DNA from: Megalonaias nervosa
Taxonomy: Eukaryota; Mollusca; Bivalvia; Unionida; Unionidae
DNA: 64,000 nucleotides
Assembly: GCA_016617855.1 (NCBI GenBank)
Contig: JAECUM010003661.1
Span: forward strand, 1 to 64,000
Direction: 5' to 3'
Every line of letters starts with the position of its first letter. The stretch's first letter is position 1. The translations under genes and the position numbers were made by a program. The notes beneath the pieces are model-generated. The model searched no databases, was not told where the DNA came from, and worked only from the letters and a program-made list of their open reading frames with translations. This document shows, in pieces, positions 11,590 through 23,936 of the stretch.

Positions 11590-12290
11590 CTGCAAAATCT
11601 ACAGTCAACATTGAGCCTTTTCCAGTAACCTGTTCGAGATTATGCCAATGGGTTTGATGATGACAGCTCCTGCTTTGTCTCCATCTTTAGAACCGTTTGT
11701 ATACATGTACGTATGGCTACGATTGGAGGTTCTGATCTGACTGAATTTATTGACAAAGAGAGGATTCGTTGACAACTTTTTGAATTCGCAATAGTCAAAC
11801 ATTATCTTAGCGGGTTTAATAACCACTGTGGTGACTTCAGAGTACGGAATATTGGAATATTTCTCACACTGATTTTTGCGATTTCTAAATAAGGAAGAAT
11901 TCGCATGACTAGAGGTGGAATGGTTTGGTTTCTGAGTGTACAAGGTTTTCAGTTCGGTCTAAACACTACATCATATGCGGGGTTAGAAGAATAGTTTTCT
12001 AGAACACAGAGTCACTTTCGTCCGTATGAGATAAAGTGATGGTTCGTTGCCTCGACATTGAGGTTTTCAGAAAGTGAAATTCTAAACGCATCAAAACAGA
12101 GACTGAGTCCCTGTTTGTGTATCGGATCAAGAAGGTAAGATTTACACGCTGATCCGTACACAATCGAGCTATTGTCAAGTTTCAGTCTTACCAATGACCT
12201 GTACAAGAACTTCAATCTGCTCCCCAATCCGTGTCTTCTACGACTCGTATTAAATCCAGGGCTTTTAAACATTTGTCCCTGAGGTATCTA
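11590..12290 (-). pseudogene. I-group LINE relic: RT C-terminus and RNase H
   Basis: The reverse strand first encodes, at about 12272-12012, an RT C-terminal segment. It has LYRSLVRLKLD and IVYGSA phrases followed by LDPIH and a leucine-rich stretch, the usual arrangement just after the LINE polymerase core. At about 11943-11605 a second frame ends with YMYTNGSKDGDKAGAV, resembling the first strand of an RNase H domain (YTDGS with the catalytic Asp replaced by Asn). RT followed by RNase H suggests an I-group or Jockey-type element. The two segments are in different frames, the 5' part of the element is missing, and the 3' end abuts the minisatellite. Confidence 0.7.
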
Positions 12291-12488
12291 ATATGTGGAA
12301 GAAAAGTTAGTTTACGGTGGAAAATAATACAAACAAATTTTCTTTCCTTCACACGGTGAAACAAAGAATGAAGAAAGAGAATCAGGGCTATCTCTGCCCT
12401 TTATGTATAATGTTGGAATTCTGCAATCAATACAAATACAAATGCAAACATTGAAATATGAACTTATTTACAAGGCTGACAATGTTAT

Positions 12489-12926
12489 TTACAAGGTTGA
12501 CAATACTGGTAAGTGACATCTGGTTTCTAATGATGATTTCTTTTCCAGTCGATGTATACTTCTTGTTTGAAGGAAAACAAAGAGATAACTATACAAATCA
12601 CGAAATGCCGTTTCTATTATTTCATAATTTCTAGAGCATGGGATCCAAATCGAGTTATTGAATCCAAAAGGGAATCCAAGATTCAGTCTGATCAAGAAAA
12701 TAACCCTTTATAGTCCACACACTATTGAATCAAAATATCCCACTATGTTGTTGTTGAAAAAGTAGACAACCACCCAATATCTTCTTGGTTGATGGCTATC
12801 GTCGATATTAATGACGTAATTTCGAATGTCTTGTGGCTTTTGATGAGGAGTAGGATCATATTTAGCACACTGGATTCCAGGGAGCTGTGTACGAACTGTG
12901 TCAGAAGATAGGGTCATGATAGGCAT
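12489..12926 (-). pseudogene. Decayed C5/adenain-like cysteine protease
   Basis: The reverse-strand frame at 12926-12708 contains a VINIDDSHQPRRYWVVVYF-like block followed by GYFDS. This is the signature layout of adenain-type (C5) cysteine proteases, where an aromatic Trp follows the catalytic His and a YFDS strand follows. The continuation at about 12695-12489 has an ETAFRDLYSYL-like block at the position where the catalytic Cys helix is expected. The catalytic His is Tyr here, the Cys position is not Cys, and the frame is interrupted, so it is non-functional as read. Such proteases occur in Maverick/Polinton elements and related mobile DNA. No other Polinton gene is visible nearby. Confidence 0.5.
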
Positions 12927-12934
12927 TGATTTAA

Positions 12935-13780
12935 GCTTCGATATTAAAAAATTAAAAGATTAAAAAAAAGCAATTAAAAAAAATTATAAAATCGCTAAAA
13001 ATAACAATTAAAAAATAAAACAGTGGTAAAAAATGTGAACATTTTAAATATTTAACCAAGAATGTACAAAAATTAAAATATTGTAAGCAAAATTAAAAAT
13101 GTCAACACTTTAAAGGATACAGTCAAACATTAAAGAAACCACAATTTAACAGACATTGAAATAAATTACAAGAAAATAATGAACGAAAACGATTTGCAAA
13201 ACGCACAATTTCCAAACCTTTAAACAGAAGTCTTAAAATAATGATTAAAAACAATCATAACAAATGTAATGTAAAGAAACACTTTATGTTTACAAATGTA
13301 ACGCAGAAGATTTTTAAAAACTAAATAAACATCAATTTCAAACTAAAACTTACAAATTACAACAAATATAAACATATGCCGAGTGAAGATTAAAAAATAA
13401 GTAAAACTTCCACAAAATAAATAAAAATCTAAAACAAAAATATAACAATTAAAAACTAAATAAAATTTTAAATACTAAAAATTCCCTTTTATAATAATAC
13501 AAACGATTAGAAAAGTTTACAAAACAAAATAAAAAAAAATATAACTGATCATTAAACCATCAAAAGAAGTATGAAAAAAATTCTACAGATAGTAGGAAAA
13601 ACGTATAAAAAAGAAGTTGCACAAGAATTTTAAACATTTACAGTTGTGAAAATAATTTACAAACTGCAAAACGAATCAGACAAGCTAAATCATGGAGCAA
13701 AAATGTAAGAAGTTGTAAGAAAATAAATAACTGTACAACAAACTTTAATGTAAAATAAATCCAAGCTTTCCAGAAGCCCC
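12935..13780. other. A-rich, G-poor block
   Basis: About 850 bp are strikingly A-rich on the + strand, with loosely repeated ATTAAAAA, AAAATAAA and ACAAA words and very few G. It contains no stable repeat unit and no open frame. It ends close to a 14-bp C tract. Confidence 0.7.
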
Positions 13781-13790
13781 TTCTTTCTCT

Positions 13791-13804
13791 CCCCCCCCCC
13801 CCCC
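13791..13804. repeat. Poly-C tract
   Basis: Fourteen consecutive C lie between an A-rich block on the left and a T-rich block (about 13930-14140) on the right. Tract length may be affected by sequencing error. Confidence 0.9.
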
Positions 13805-16658
13805 GTCTTTGTGGTAGTATATGTGGTGTTGATATATTCTTGTTGAATGGGAGATCAGAACGAAATTTTCATCATTTTTACCATTTGTGCTTGCTAGTAT
13901 TTTGCTTTGATTTTCTAAGGTAGAATGGGTTCTTCTGTTGTTTTGTTTTGTTTTTTTTTTTCTTCTTCTTCTAAAATCTCTTCTATTCCATACTTTTTGG
14001 TTCCTTTTTTAACTTGTTTTCAAGTTTAAATTTTTTCAATATTGGGGAACATTTTTGAAATGTGTTTTGTTATTGATTCTTCTTTCCATTTAAATTGTTG
14101 TTTATGGCAATTGTGTTTTTTGTGTGCATATGCGCAAATTACTTTTAATTTTAAGTGCGCTTACGTACTTGGCATAATGGGATGTCGTAACAAGGCATGA
14201 TGGGATATTTCTATTGGCGCCACCATGTCTAAAACATATTGAGCCCCCGAGGGCCTAATTCAAGATGGCATGAGGGTAGTTTTTCTCAAAAGGCCTCATA
14301 TTGGGCCCATTAACTACTTCTGCCGACACGAATATGAGACTTAGCATTAAATCGGTTTGTGAGTTGGTCACTTCCACTCAACAGGTTCGCTCTCTTGTAT
14401 GGATTTCAAGTACATTTGCATGAAAACGCTGAAATTCCTTCAGAAATGAATATACTCTAATTGCAGACAAAAAAGTTGTGGGGGCTTAATAGCAGTACCT
14501 TTATTACTCGTTTTCATGCAAGTTTCAACTCGATAGGAAATGAAAAATAAATGTTATGTTATTATGAATAACGAAAGCAATTGCCTTACAGGACATGCAT
14601 CTGCCTTTGTCAAGCGAAATCTTCAATCGAGTAACGCAACAGTCTTCAGACGATGATACAAATACGTTCTGGCATGGTTAAAACCAAAAAAAGTGCCTGA
14701 CGTCCAGCTATATATTTCTAATGCTGTAAATAATTACAAAGGTAAATTCGGGTACAAAATATTATCGAGTTCATGCCGAATACAATCGAAAACGTGGAGC
14801 TGAGTCCTTGACTTCAAAGTCCATAAAGACACTGTCATAATTATCCACTCTTCAAAACTCTTGTACTATACTTCATGAACAATGAAAACTATTGAAACGC
14901 TATTACATTATCTTTATTTTCATTACAGAGCAAAACTGAAAATAATATGAATGAAAGTCAGACTTGGCAGAGGCAAAATACTCTGGTAGTTTTAAATAAA
15001 TTACATGCCTCGTCTTTGATAAAGATATATAAGTAATTTCAAATAATAATCAAGTTTTTGGGTGGGGGCATTAGGTAGGGTATAATTATCAATTACATTC
15101 ATCATCACAGTCTGGTGCTTGTTGTGAGCAGCCTTTTGTTAAGGAACTCCTCAGGTGAAGGGTTCATATTGCTTTTACTTAATGCTTGCATTTGATTTCT
15201 TCCAGCATCGAGTGTTCCTTACATAGTTTACAGTTTTTCCAAATTAAAGGAAGAAAAATGAAAGAACTAAAAATAGACCATTAAATGTATTGGTCTTATA
15301 TGAACTCTTAACTAGAAGAGCATTGTTTTCTCTGTGACGCAGACTTCAACATATTCAACAATTTAAGTTTTATTTTACAGGATTCACGATGACAAGACGC
15401 TTGTAAAGTCGAATGTAACACACTGCATGAACGGCCGTGGTGAAGCCAAAATCATTCACGCATATAGAGCACTCAGTTTTCACGCTTCGTGATTTCTTGA
15501 AGCCGGTCATATACGAAACTAAATTCTTCCAATTATAAATAGTTATAAAGCAATGAAAACGTTTCTCAAGGAATAAATAGCATAGCTATACTTTAATCAT
15601 TGTTCACAAATGTTGTCAATGCAGAAAATAAGGGCGACTGCATATATAAGTATAATCCTTTCTAGCGTTATGAAATAATATTTTCTAGTTTTACCGTATC
15701 ATGTGATGCGATTTTAACCAATGTAAATGATTGTTTCGAGGACTAAAAAAAATTTAATTATATCTCGGCATCTACGGCCTGTGCTCCTATATAATACACA
15801 CATCTGCGAACATTTGACCCTGATCGTCCTTTGCGTCACCCATCGGTATATCAGACTCCAATTGCACCAAAACAATTCATACAATTAGGCACATAATTTA
15901 GAAATTTGATTGGTCAGTTTTATGTGAAACTTAAGTTTCGGCCAAGAACATTGTTGGATGCCAATCTTATGTTTATATACACTCTTAAGTTATGTTTGTA
16001 AAATCGAAGTTAAAGGTCAAGACTGTCTTTTCCACATAATATTTTCAAGGAAAGATCTGCCGTTCGCATATTTTGAGACAGCATAACTGGTTCTATATAC
16101 AGTAGGCGCTTGAGTAAATATTATCCTAAAGTAAATATTGTATTCCATGTGACTGACTCGAAGAAGATTTGTTTTTTCTTCTTCAGTCAACTGGTTTGGG
16201 ACTGGCTGATAACGTGAAAAACGAGCATATCGAATTACATCAGGTCTACAAAGAATAATGACAATTTGCACTAAACTATGCTCAATAAAGATAAACATAT
16301 CGATAAAATAGGACGACTTGCGTGCTACACTCGAAAAATCTCAAAAGCGTTTAATTTTCGGAGAATATGACAAACATCGCAAATATCAGGACAAAAAAAT
16401 GGTTGGTTGTACCTGATATGATTGCATACTCTCTGGAAGAGGTTTTCGGTAAAAGAAAATTTTATATGAACAGCAGGCCACAATATACGATACTAAAGAA
16501 ACACTTCGGCTTAAGGTGTACATACCTATTGTTACACAATCCCATTTACTTGCTGCGGCTTATTTAAAGTGCATAAAAAAGGTATTGTGTTACTGGAGAA
16601 AAAAAATTGCGTTGGTTCGATCATCTCTTGCCAAGGGTAGTCGATTCACATTGTTCCG
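13805..16658. other. Unassigned intergenic sequence
   Basis: It begins T-rich (13930-14140, with TCTTCTTCTTCT) and then becomes ordinary AT-rich DNA. Frames such as the 93-codon one at 16017-16298 (-) have no recognised motif. Nothing else can be supported. Confidence 0.4.
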
Positions 16659-16972
16659 ACCGCTCCGGTGGCCTAGTGGTTAGAGCGTCCGCTGGATGCG
16701 GGAGGTCGTGGTTTCGAAGTCCGGCCGAGTCATACCAAAGACTTATAAAGATGGTACTAACAGCTAGGCGCTCAGCATTAAGAGGTTAGTATTAGGAATG
16801 GTTGGCCTGGTGTCAGGATAATGTGACTGGGTGGGACATCATGCTACACTTCTGCGGCATGATGCCCAGATATCTCTATAAACTGTCACACTGTAGACAT
16901 CGCAGCGGTATGACTGAAATTTTTTTTAAAGTTATGTTAAAAATCCAAATCACACACACACGCATATACATA
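16659..16972 (+). mobile_element. tRNA-derived SINE, family 1, copy A
   Basis: A tRNA-like head starts GACCGCTCCGG and carries a box A (TGGCCTAGTGG) and a damaged box B (GTTTCGAAGTCC). A tRNA-unrelated body follows (CTCAGCATTAAGAGGTTAGT, CTGGGTGGGACATCATGCTA). The copy is flanked by a perfect 11-bp target-site duplication, CACATTGTTCC, at 16648-16658 and 16973-16983. Compared with the copy at 60684 it lacks bases around the anticodon-arm region (GCTGGATGCGG versus GCCTCGGATGCGG). It ends in a CA-rich tail. Confidence 0.92.
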
Positions 16973-16983
16973 CACATTGTTCC

Positions 16984-18340
16984 ACATCGACCCTTGACAT
17001 CTTGAGTTAGCGGAAATACTATTTTGAATATGTGTCCTCTTGCAAATTAACATATCCCAACCCGTAGCAAACGAAATCAATTAACCAGTATGAGAGCTCA
17101 TTATGTGAAGCATAGCGTAAGATGATTTCCACAAATTCCACGGGCAATGGTTCTAAATTAAAAGCTTTGAAATGTTAATTTGGATAATCTTACGTGTGAT
17201 ATGTGTCGTTCTTTATTTGGGCAGCTATGATTATTCCTAACAATCTGCAAATTTAAATGTAACAAGGCATTTCAATGGACCATTTTTTTCAGCTGCATCC
17301 AGTCAGTTTGGTCTATCAGTAAAATCCCGTTTCCGCAAGCTGAAGATGCCAAGGGTTGATTCGGAACAAAGTGGATCGATAACACTTGGTTAACAAAGAT
17401 AAAGTTAGATCACAACTGATGTGATAACAACACAGATCCACTAGAAGTTTCGATAATAGGAAATTCAGATAAATTGAAAGAGAACTTGGCATGAGGTAAA
17501 TGGCAAAATTGTATTGTGTCAACAGACTATCACCATCAGATAAAGAGAAGGGGGGGGGGGGGGCGTTGCCATTCCATAATTGTAATGGAAGTATAATACA
17601 ACTTCTTGACTTGCGTATAAAAACCATGCCATTCGAATCATAAAATGAAAGTATTCAAGTACAAAAACTAATGTCTAAAGAGAGAAAGGCTTGTATTTAA
17701 CTTTGCTTGAAAGACATATTGCGTGATGCAATTTTATTCACTTTCTTTTTCCAGTAGGAAATGCACAACACTGTTTACAATCTATATGTCCATAACGGTA
17801 TCCCCATTTTTTTCTTCAAAAAGCTAAAATGTCCGATTAATGTACCGCTGGAAATGGCATTAGACGTTCTACGAATCGCGATCATTGTGGAACATATCCA
17901 AATATACCAATGCAAATAATAATAATCCAAAATTGTAGGCCACCCATCCTGCCATCTTATTTTTTTTTTCTAACCTAAGGCATCAACCCTCCAATCCTGA
18001 ACAATATGGTTTTGTAAAATCCTAGGCCACTACCTGCCTGTATTTTAATTTTTAAACACCAATACTTAACCTACAACACGATAAAATTATTTTTTAGCAC
18101 AAACTTAAGCCACCCATAATGAGTCTTTTCTTAAAAGCATTAGGCCGCTGACATTTCAAAATTCTTTTTAAAAACATGGCCACCCACCTTATAGATTTTA
18201 AGAAACAATACCCTAATCTATTCCCTAAAATCTAAACTAATTCTGCAGAAATCCAACAGAGAACCCGGTTATAGCGCTGCTTGGCTTGTGTTTTCCTTTT
18301 CATGTGCGTCATTCCCGTATTCAGTCAATTCAGGCCTGAT
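16984..18340. other. Unassigned intergenic sequence
   Basis: It contains a 14-bp G tract at about 17550-17563 and, at 17930-18240, loosely repeated GGCCAC/GGCCGC...A/T-rich phrases (CCTAGGCCACTACC, TTAAGCCACCCATAA, TTAGGCCGCTGAC, TGGCCACCCACC). These look like a decayed tandem repeat of about 55-60 bp. No gene is visible. Confidence 0.45.
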
Positions 18341-18349
18341 AAAGTTGGT

Positions 18350-19200
18350 AATTCACCAGTCAGACTCAGATATTCGTCAATCAGACTTAGATATTCACCA
18401 GACTTACATATTGATAAATCAGATTTAGATATTAATAAATTAAACAGATATTCACCAATCAGACTTATATACAGATATTCACCAATCAGACTAAGATATT
18501 GATAAACCGGACTTAGATATCGATAAATCAGACTTAGATATTCACCAATCAGACTCATAAATTCGTCAATCAGACTTAGATATTGATAAATCAGACTTAG
18601 ATATTCACCAGTCAGTCTCGGATATTTGTCAGAGAGACTTAGATATCGATAAATCAGACAGATATTCACCACTCAGACTTGTATATAGATAATTCAGTCT
18701 TAGATATTCACCAATTAGACTTAGATGTTCATAAATCAGACTTGATATTCACCAATCAAACTCGGATATTCGCCAATCAGACCCAGATATTTTTCAATCT
18801 TAGATATTCATAAATCAGTTTTAGATAGTCACAAAGGAGGCTGAGATGTTTATAAAAGCGATTTGGATAATCACCAATTAGATCGAGATATTCACAAAAC
18901 AGGCTTAGATATTCACCAGACTTAGATATTCACCGATCAGCCCCAGATATTCATAAGAGGCGACTTAGATAATCACCAATCACACTTAGATATTCATAAA
19001 AGCGATTTAGATATTCACCAGCTAGACTTAGATATTCACCAATCAGTTCCAGATATTCATAAAAGGCGACTTAGATATTCACGAATCAGACTACGAATCA
19101 GACTTAGATATTCGTCAGTCAGACCTAGATACTCAACAATTAGACTAAGATAACAACACGAACAATCAGATATTTAATATTCAGACTTGGATATTCAGAA
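18350..19200. repeat. 21-bp minisatellite
   Basis: Roughly forty degenerate copies of a 21-bp unit, ATTCACCAATCAGACTTAGAT, are present, with a GATAAATC variant in place of CACCAATC. Because 21 bp is seven codons, the reverse strand of the left part stays open for 115 codons as a heptad-like YLSLIGE/YLSLIYR peptide. I treat that as a by-product of the repeat. Copies become more diverged to the right. Confidence 0.9.
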
Positions 19201-19500
19201 TAAATATATTCTTCAGCCATTCCTAAAGACGGCTGTGCGAACATTTCCTAACTAATGCTTGCTTTGTCCCATCAGCCATCCAGCCTCTATTCATTCAGAC
19301 CAAGCAAAGTCAGTAATTGTAAGGCACAACTCAGACTGCTTGTTTCCATTATGGTGATATTAAATAATAGTCCCATAGAAACAACACTACTTAGACAATC
19401 AACACTCGTACACAAACATTCAACAATCAAGCTGAGATAATTAACACTTAACAACAAATATTCAGGTCAAGGCACAGATAATCAACATTCAGATACAGAT

Positions 19501-19620
19501 AATCACCCTTCTACTTATACTTAGGAATTTAATTACCCTTCTACTTATACTTAGGAATTTAATTACCCTTCTACTTATACTTAGGAATTTAATTACCCTT
19601 CTACTTATACTTAGGAATTA
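19501..19620. repeat. 30-bp minisatellite, four near-identical copies
   Basis: Four consecutive copies of AATTACCCTTCTACTTATAC plus TTAGGAATTT differ only in the first few bases of copy 1 and the last base of copy 4. The homogeneity implies recent amplification. Confidence 0.97.
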
Positions 19621-21456
19621 AAAATTATTCTGCAGAAAACCATGATACCTCAGAGCAGAGAAATATCTGACTCCTGGAAAAATCGTATGTGTCACTATAT
19701 CCTCCCCTAATTAAACCCAGATGAAGTCAGAAATTAAAACAACAAAACAAAACATCAAGCACATAGGCTCTGCCGTAAATGTACGTAAGCCATGTTATTC
19801 AGCACATGAATTAATGATGATAAGATGGTATAGATAAAAAGATCCTTAATTGTACATGTTGTCATCACATCAAGTCCTAAGCATAAAGTTACAAACACTC
19901 GGTCAATACCGTAATGCCTCAACTTATAATGAAACTGCTTTGATACTAGTCAGTATTAAGCGTCATACATATCTTAAGTGTCGCCGTTCTTGTTATATAA
20001 ATTTCATCATTCTTCAAAACTCGCTAAAGTTTGGAAAGAAGGAAATTATTTGTTAAAAATAAACCTATCTGGCATCAACCGTTGTTTGAAATAATCAAGA
20101 TGTTAGGTTTAAACGGCGTCAAAATATTCAGTTTAGGATAAGAGCTGCCACCTCTTAATTCAGTCCCCGTAGTCACACGTAATTCTGTTCTTTTTCGGGA
20201 GTGCTCCTAAAGTAGTGATGTGGTACAATCACCAAAATTCCATTAGTGACTAATCTAACAACAACAACATTCGTACGTGGCGAACGAATTGATTCGAGAG
20301 GGAATAAAGAGAGGCAGGTCCGCTTTTTTAAGCGGATCTGAAAAAAAGCGTGCGTTAGATAAAATTAAGTCTGGGTGAATAATAATGATCAGCTGAGGCT
20401 CTGGAATACTTTGAAGGGCGAACTTGGGCTGAAGACAAACCCAGCTATTGCGGATTTCCATATTAATTATTAAGCATACGACAAGGACTTGAAAAACTAA
20501 TATACGTCTTTTATGCCTTTGAAGAAAAAATACTCGTAAATACTAGGCCGTGTACTGCATCATATCAAACGTAACACGAGAATAGCGTATTACATGAGGA
20601 TCATCTACCGCATCCGACATAGCCTGGTGTCGGCTTATTATGTTTGTTTCGGTGACGTCATCAAATCTTGTGATCCAGCTTTCGACTGAAATCGGTTAAT
20701 TCAAGGTTGTCGCCTATCAACATCAGATTAATTCGTACGCATGTGAAAAAAAAAAAAAAAATGACCGGGTTTCTCAGTTCGAGGGAGAAATGACATGGCT
20801 CATTATTTGATGAAACGTCCTTATTATCTAGTTTTAATGGCACCCAACGATGTTTTAAATCCAATATCTTTCAAGATTCAGTATTATTGGATGATGTGAC
20901 ATATAAGACTTTTTGCACGTAACGGCGGCATTGGAGCTTTAAGAACAGAATAAATGAACTTTTTTACTCCCATCCCAATCTCCCAACCCACTCACAACTC
21001 CATTTCCAAATATGACGGTTTCGTCTTACATTGTTGTGTTACACGACGGAGACGACACTTTGTTTATTTCTCATATAACACTGGCACAGATAATTGTTGC
21101 TTTTAAAATATATAGATAAAGGAAATTTACATCTTACAAACGCAGACTGCATGAATACATACAGTATGAGACTAAAATGGTCTCGATAGTGACCGTTCAC
21201 ATTCACGTGTATTTGATGCACACTTTGCACGAGATATATTGAATAATAGCTGTCTGCAAGTCCCGTCCAGACCGGTATGCATAGTGAGGGATTGTCATTT
21301 ATCGCCTTGACCACTTATGAGGACACGTGTTATTATACAATTCCGCACGAAAAACTCGAAATTGGTATAAACATTTTGTTACAGCCATCTTTACACTGTC
21401 GATATATGTACTTCTGATTTTGTTGCTAGTGACTCCAGTGCACGATAGATAGTAAT
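19621..21456. other. Unassigned intergenic sequence
   Basis: A short hairpin (GTCCGCTT / AAGCGGATC) lies at about 20318-20337, and a poly-A run at 20746-20761. Frames of 60-90 codons show no recognised domain. Confidence 0.4.
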
Positions 21457-21676
21457 TACCGTATATTCTCGCTTATAAGTGGAATCAAACTACAAAAAAC
21501 AAAGATCCTGATCTGCCGTAGCATGATGTGCTTGCAGATCAGGGTCTATGTTGTTTGTTATACTGATCGCTCCTAATAAACTGCACTGATCTAGATCTGC
21601 CAGCGCATTATGCGACGGTAGATCTGGGTCTGTGAAGTTTGCATGTGGACTCGGCTTATAAGCGGGTATATAGGTA
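21457..21676. mobile_element. TA-flanked MITE, copy 1
   Basis: Terminal inverted repeats read TACCGTATATTCTCGCTTAT at the left and, on the complement of the right end, TACCTATATACCCGCTTATA. TA dinucleotides flank both ends, consistent with a Tc1/mariner-type target duplication. The interior has two dyads: GATCCTGATCTGCCG...GCAGATCAGGGTC and AGATCTGCCAGCGCATTATG...GGTAGATCTGGGTC. There is no coding capacity. A second copy starts at 22034 and a third, more diverged, near 43990. Superfamily assignment is an inference from the TA flanks. Confidence 0.85.
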
Positions 21677-22033
21677 ATCGCGTTTTAGCATGGTCTATGT
21701 TAAGGTCTAAGTACTCATTTTGGTCAATACACCGTGTACATGAGCCATATTACTTAAAATTAGCACTGTAGAAACTACACATCATTAATTCTAACTGATA
21801 GGGGTAGTTTGATTACATTATGCTAACTGATAATAATTACAAATATTTTATATTGACTCCCATTAAAACAACTATATGTAATTTATGTTAATTTCTAGCA
21901 CCTAACAAAACATTTAATTTTGTCCTTCATTCCGCAAATTTTAATCTCGTTTCTCTTCAGTCAAAAGATAACATTATACCAGACTATCTAATACGTTTAT
22001 TATCAGACCAGATAAATACGTTCATTTACCGAC
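21677..22033. other. Spacer between two MITE copies
   Basis: About 360 bp of AT-rich DNA with no gene or repeat recognised. Confidence 0.5.
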
Positions 22034-22250
22034 TACCGTATATATTCGCTTATAAGTTGTGTCATCTGCGAACAACAAAGATCCCGATATGCCGTAATAT
22101 ACTAAGCGTGCAGATCAGGGTCTATGCTGTTTATTCTCCTGATTAATCCTAGTAAACTGCACAGACCCAGGTCTTCCGGCGCATTATGCGAAGATAGACA
22201 TGGTTCTGTGCAGTTTGCAGCTGGAAACTTATAAGCGAGTAGAGACGGTA
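22034..22250. mobile_element. TA-flanked MITE, copy 2
   Basis: Left end TACCGTATATATTCGCTTAT; complement of the right end TACCGTCTCTACTCGCTTAT. The two internal dyads (around GATCCCGATATGCCG...GCAGATCAGGGTC and CCAGGTCTTCCGGCGCATTATG) are the same as in copy 1. It has the same orientation as copy 1 and is clearly diverged from it, so the pair is not a recent local duplication. No coding capacity. Confidence 0.85.
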
Positions 22251-23936
22251 TCTAAATAAGTTTGTTATCAGACTAAATAAATGCGTTTATTTCCCCAGTG
22301 ATGTTAATAATATAGTATCCTCTCGCGATCAATTTTATATTTGTTTGCTTCTCTGTATTTCTTTTTGCTGACATATCCATGCTTTGTAAATACATTTATT
22401 GCATAAACACAATATATTGAAACTGCTCACGATATCGTTATAATTGTTCTGATATTTAAAACTAAATACGTTATTTCGCATTCTTTCTTCTAATCTAATC
22501 CAATATTTGTTTTATTTCTGTTATTGGAATGCTGCAATAATCTACAGAATGCATAAAATTTGTTAGAAAAGATGCGGATAAACAAAATATTTCCACGGAT
22601 ATCAGCTCATAAAGTTTAAACAAGTGAAATATCGTTATTATAAATTATAAACAAGTGAAAAATCTTTATCTTTCTGCTCATACATGACCAAGCCTAAGGA
22701 TATTTTCTTGCTGGTTGACTTTCGTGGTATGTAACCTTAAAATTTGAAAGATTTTAAAACCATTTTAGGACCAGATATTTTTGAAGCACGGCGCACCATA
22801 AAAGAAGTTCGAGTTGCTATCAACATTTGTTTTTTAGGCATTCACCTTTTGACCTTCAGTGAGAAGAGTGCTTTCTGGTCGTGATACTATAATGGATTAG
22901 AACAGTGTCAATGTTAAATTGGATGTTTCGTTTAATTTGATTACATCAAAAGGTTATTCCTGTGTAATCATACTCTAATCGGAACATCGCTCAGCCTTTT
23001 CCTTCAAGTCGTGAGAGAAATATTGAATGTAATTCGCCTCCATTGACAACTTTATTTTGAGACTACTTTTGTCCACATGGCAGAAAATGGCGGCGGACGA
23101 AGACAAATTCACAGTCGAAACATTGTCGGCCTTTTCTGTCGCAACCTGTACGCTACACTCCACCGGAGGCGGATTGCCAAACCCATCAAATTTACGTGTA
23201 TTCCTACAACTGCATCAGAGGTTGTGTCTCCACTTGACGGAAACAGGCGAGCGATATTCCGATTAATCATATCCATGAAACAAAAGTTTACATTTCGATT
23301 TGCAGCAAAACAAATAATCTGCAGGTTTACTTTGTCTCATAATGTAGTTCGTGTGGAACTTGCCTGGAAATTATAAAACTCTGAGCTTGAATTTGAGACT
23401 GAACTTCAAAGTTCAGTCCATCAAAACAAAGACTATGCCGAAGAGGAATCCTCTATGACAACAGGTCGATACAAAAAAATCTCATGCTCAGATCCAGACT
23501 TTGTATTATCTACAGACTTTGTGTCTAAATGATGGGACCTTACGTAAATTCTTCCCCAGACTGGACTGCATTTTTCTCTTTCAATTAAAGCATCAAAAGG
23601 GGCAATTAAAACTTTCCATGTGACTGCACTTTGACTGCTGTGCATATTGTGTCTTAATGTTGAAGAATGAAATCGTCGAAAGAAAAAAACAAAAAAACCC
23701 CAAACAATTACCCCCAAAACAAACAATGAGTCAAAATGCTACCCTCAAGTTGCTACTTCTCAGCAAACTGCACTCCAATTAAAAGATTATAACCTTCACA
23801 TTTAAGAATCTCGGTGTAATGGTTAATTTTCTCTGAATTTCTGTTACCAAAATGAAGCCGAGATGTTTACTAATTAAGGTGTTGGCTTAGTGATAAGAAC
23901 GGCACGAGTTGGACTCCCATCACATGACCAGCCCAG
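22251..23936. other. Unassigned intergenic sequence
   Basis: Overlapping short frames at 22975-23376 on both strands and one of 97 codons at 23433-23726 (-) have no recognised motif. No RNA gene or repeat was seen. Confidence 0.4.

Noticed and set aside
18325..18672. Reverse frame encoding a heptad-like YLSLIGE repeat peptide
   Set aside because: The 21-bp minisatellite unit is a multiple of three, so one frame stays open by arithmetic. The array decays with stops just beyond and no start context or flanking exon is seen.
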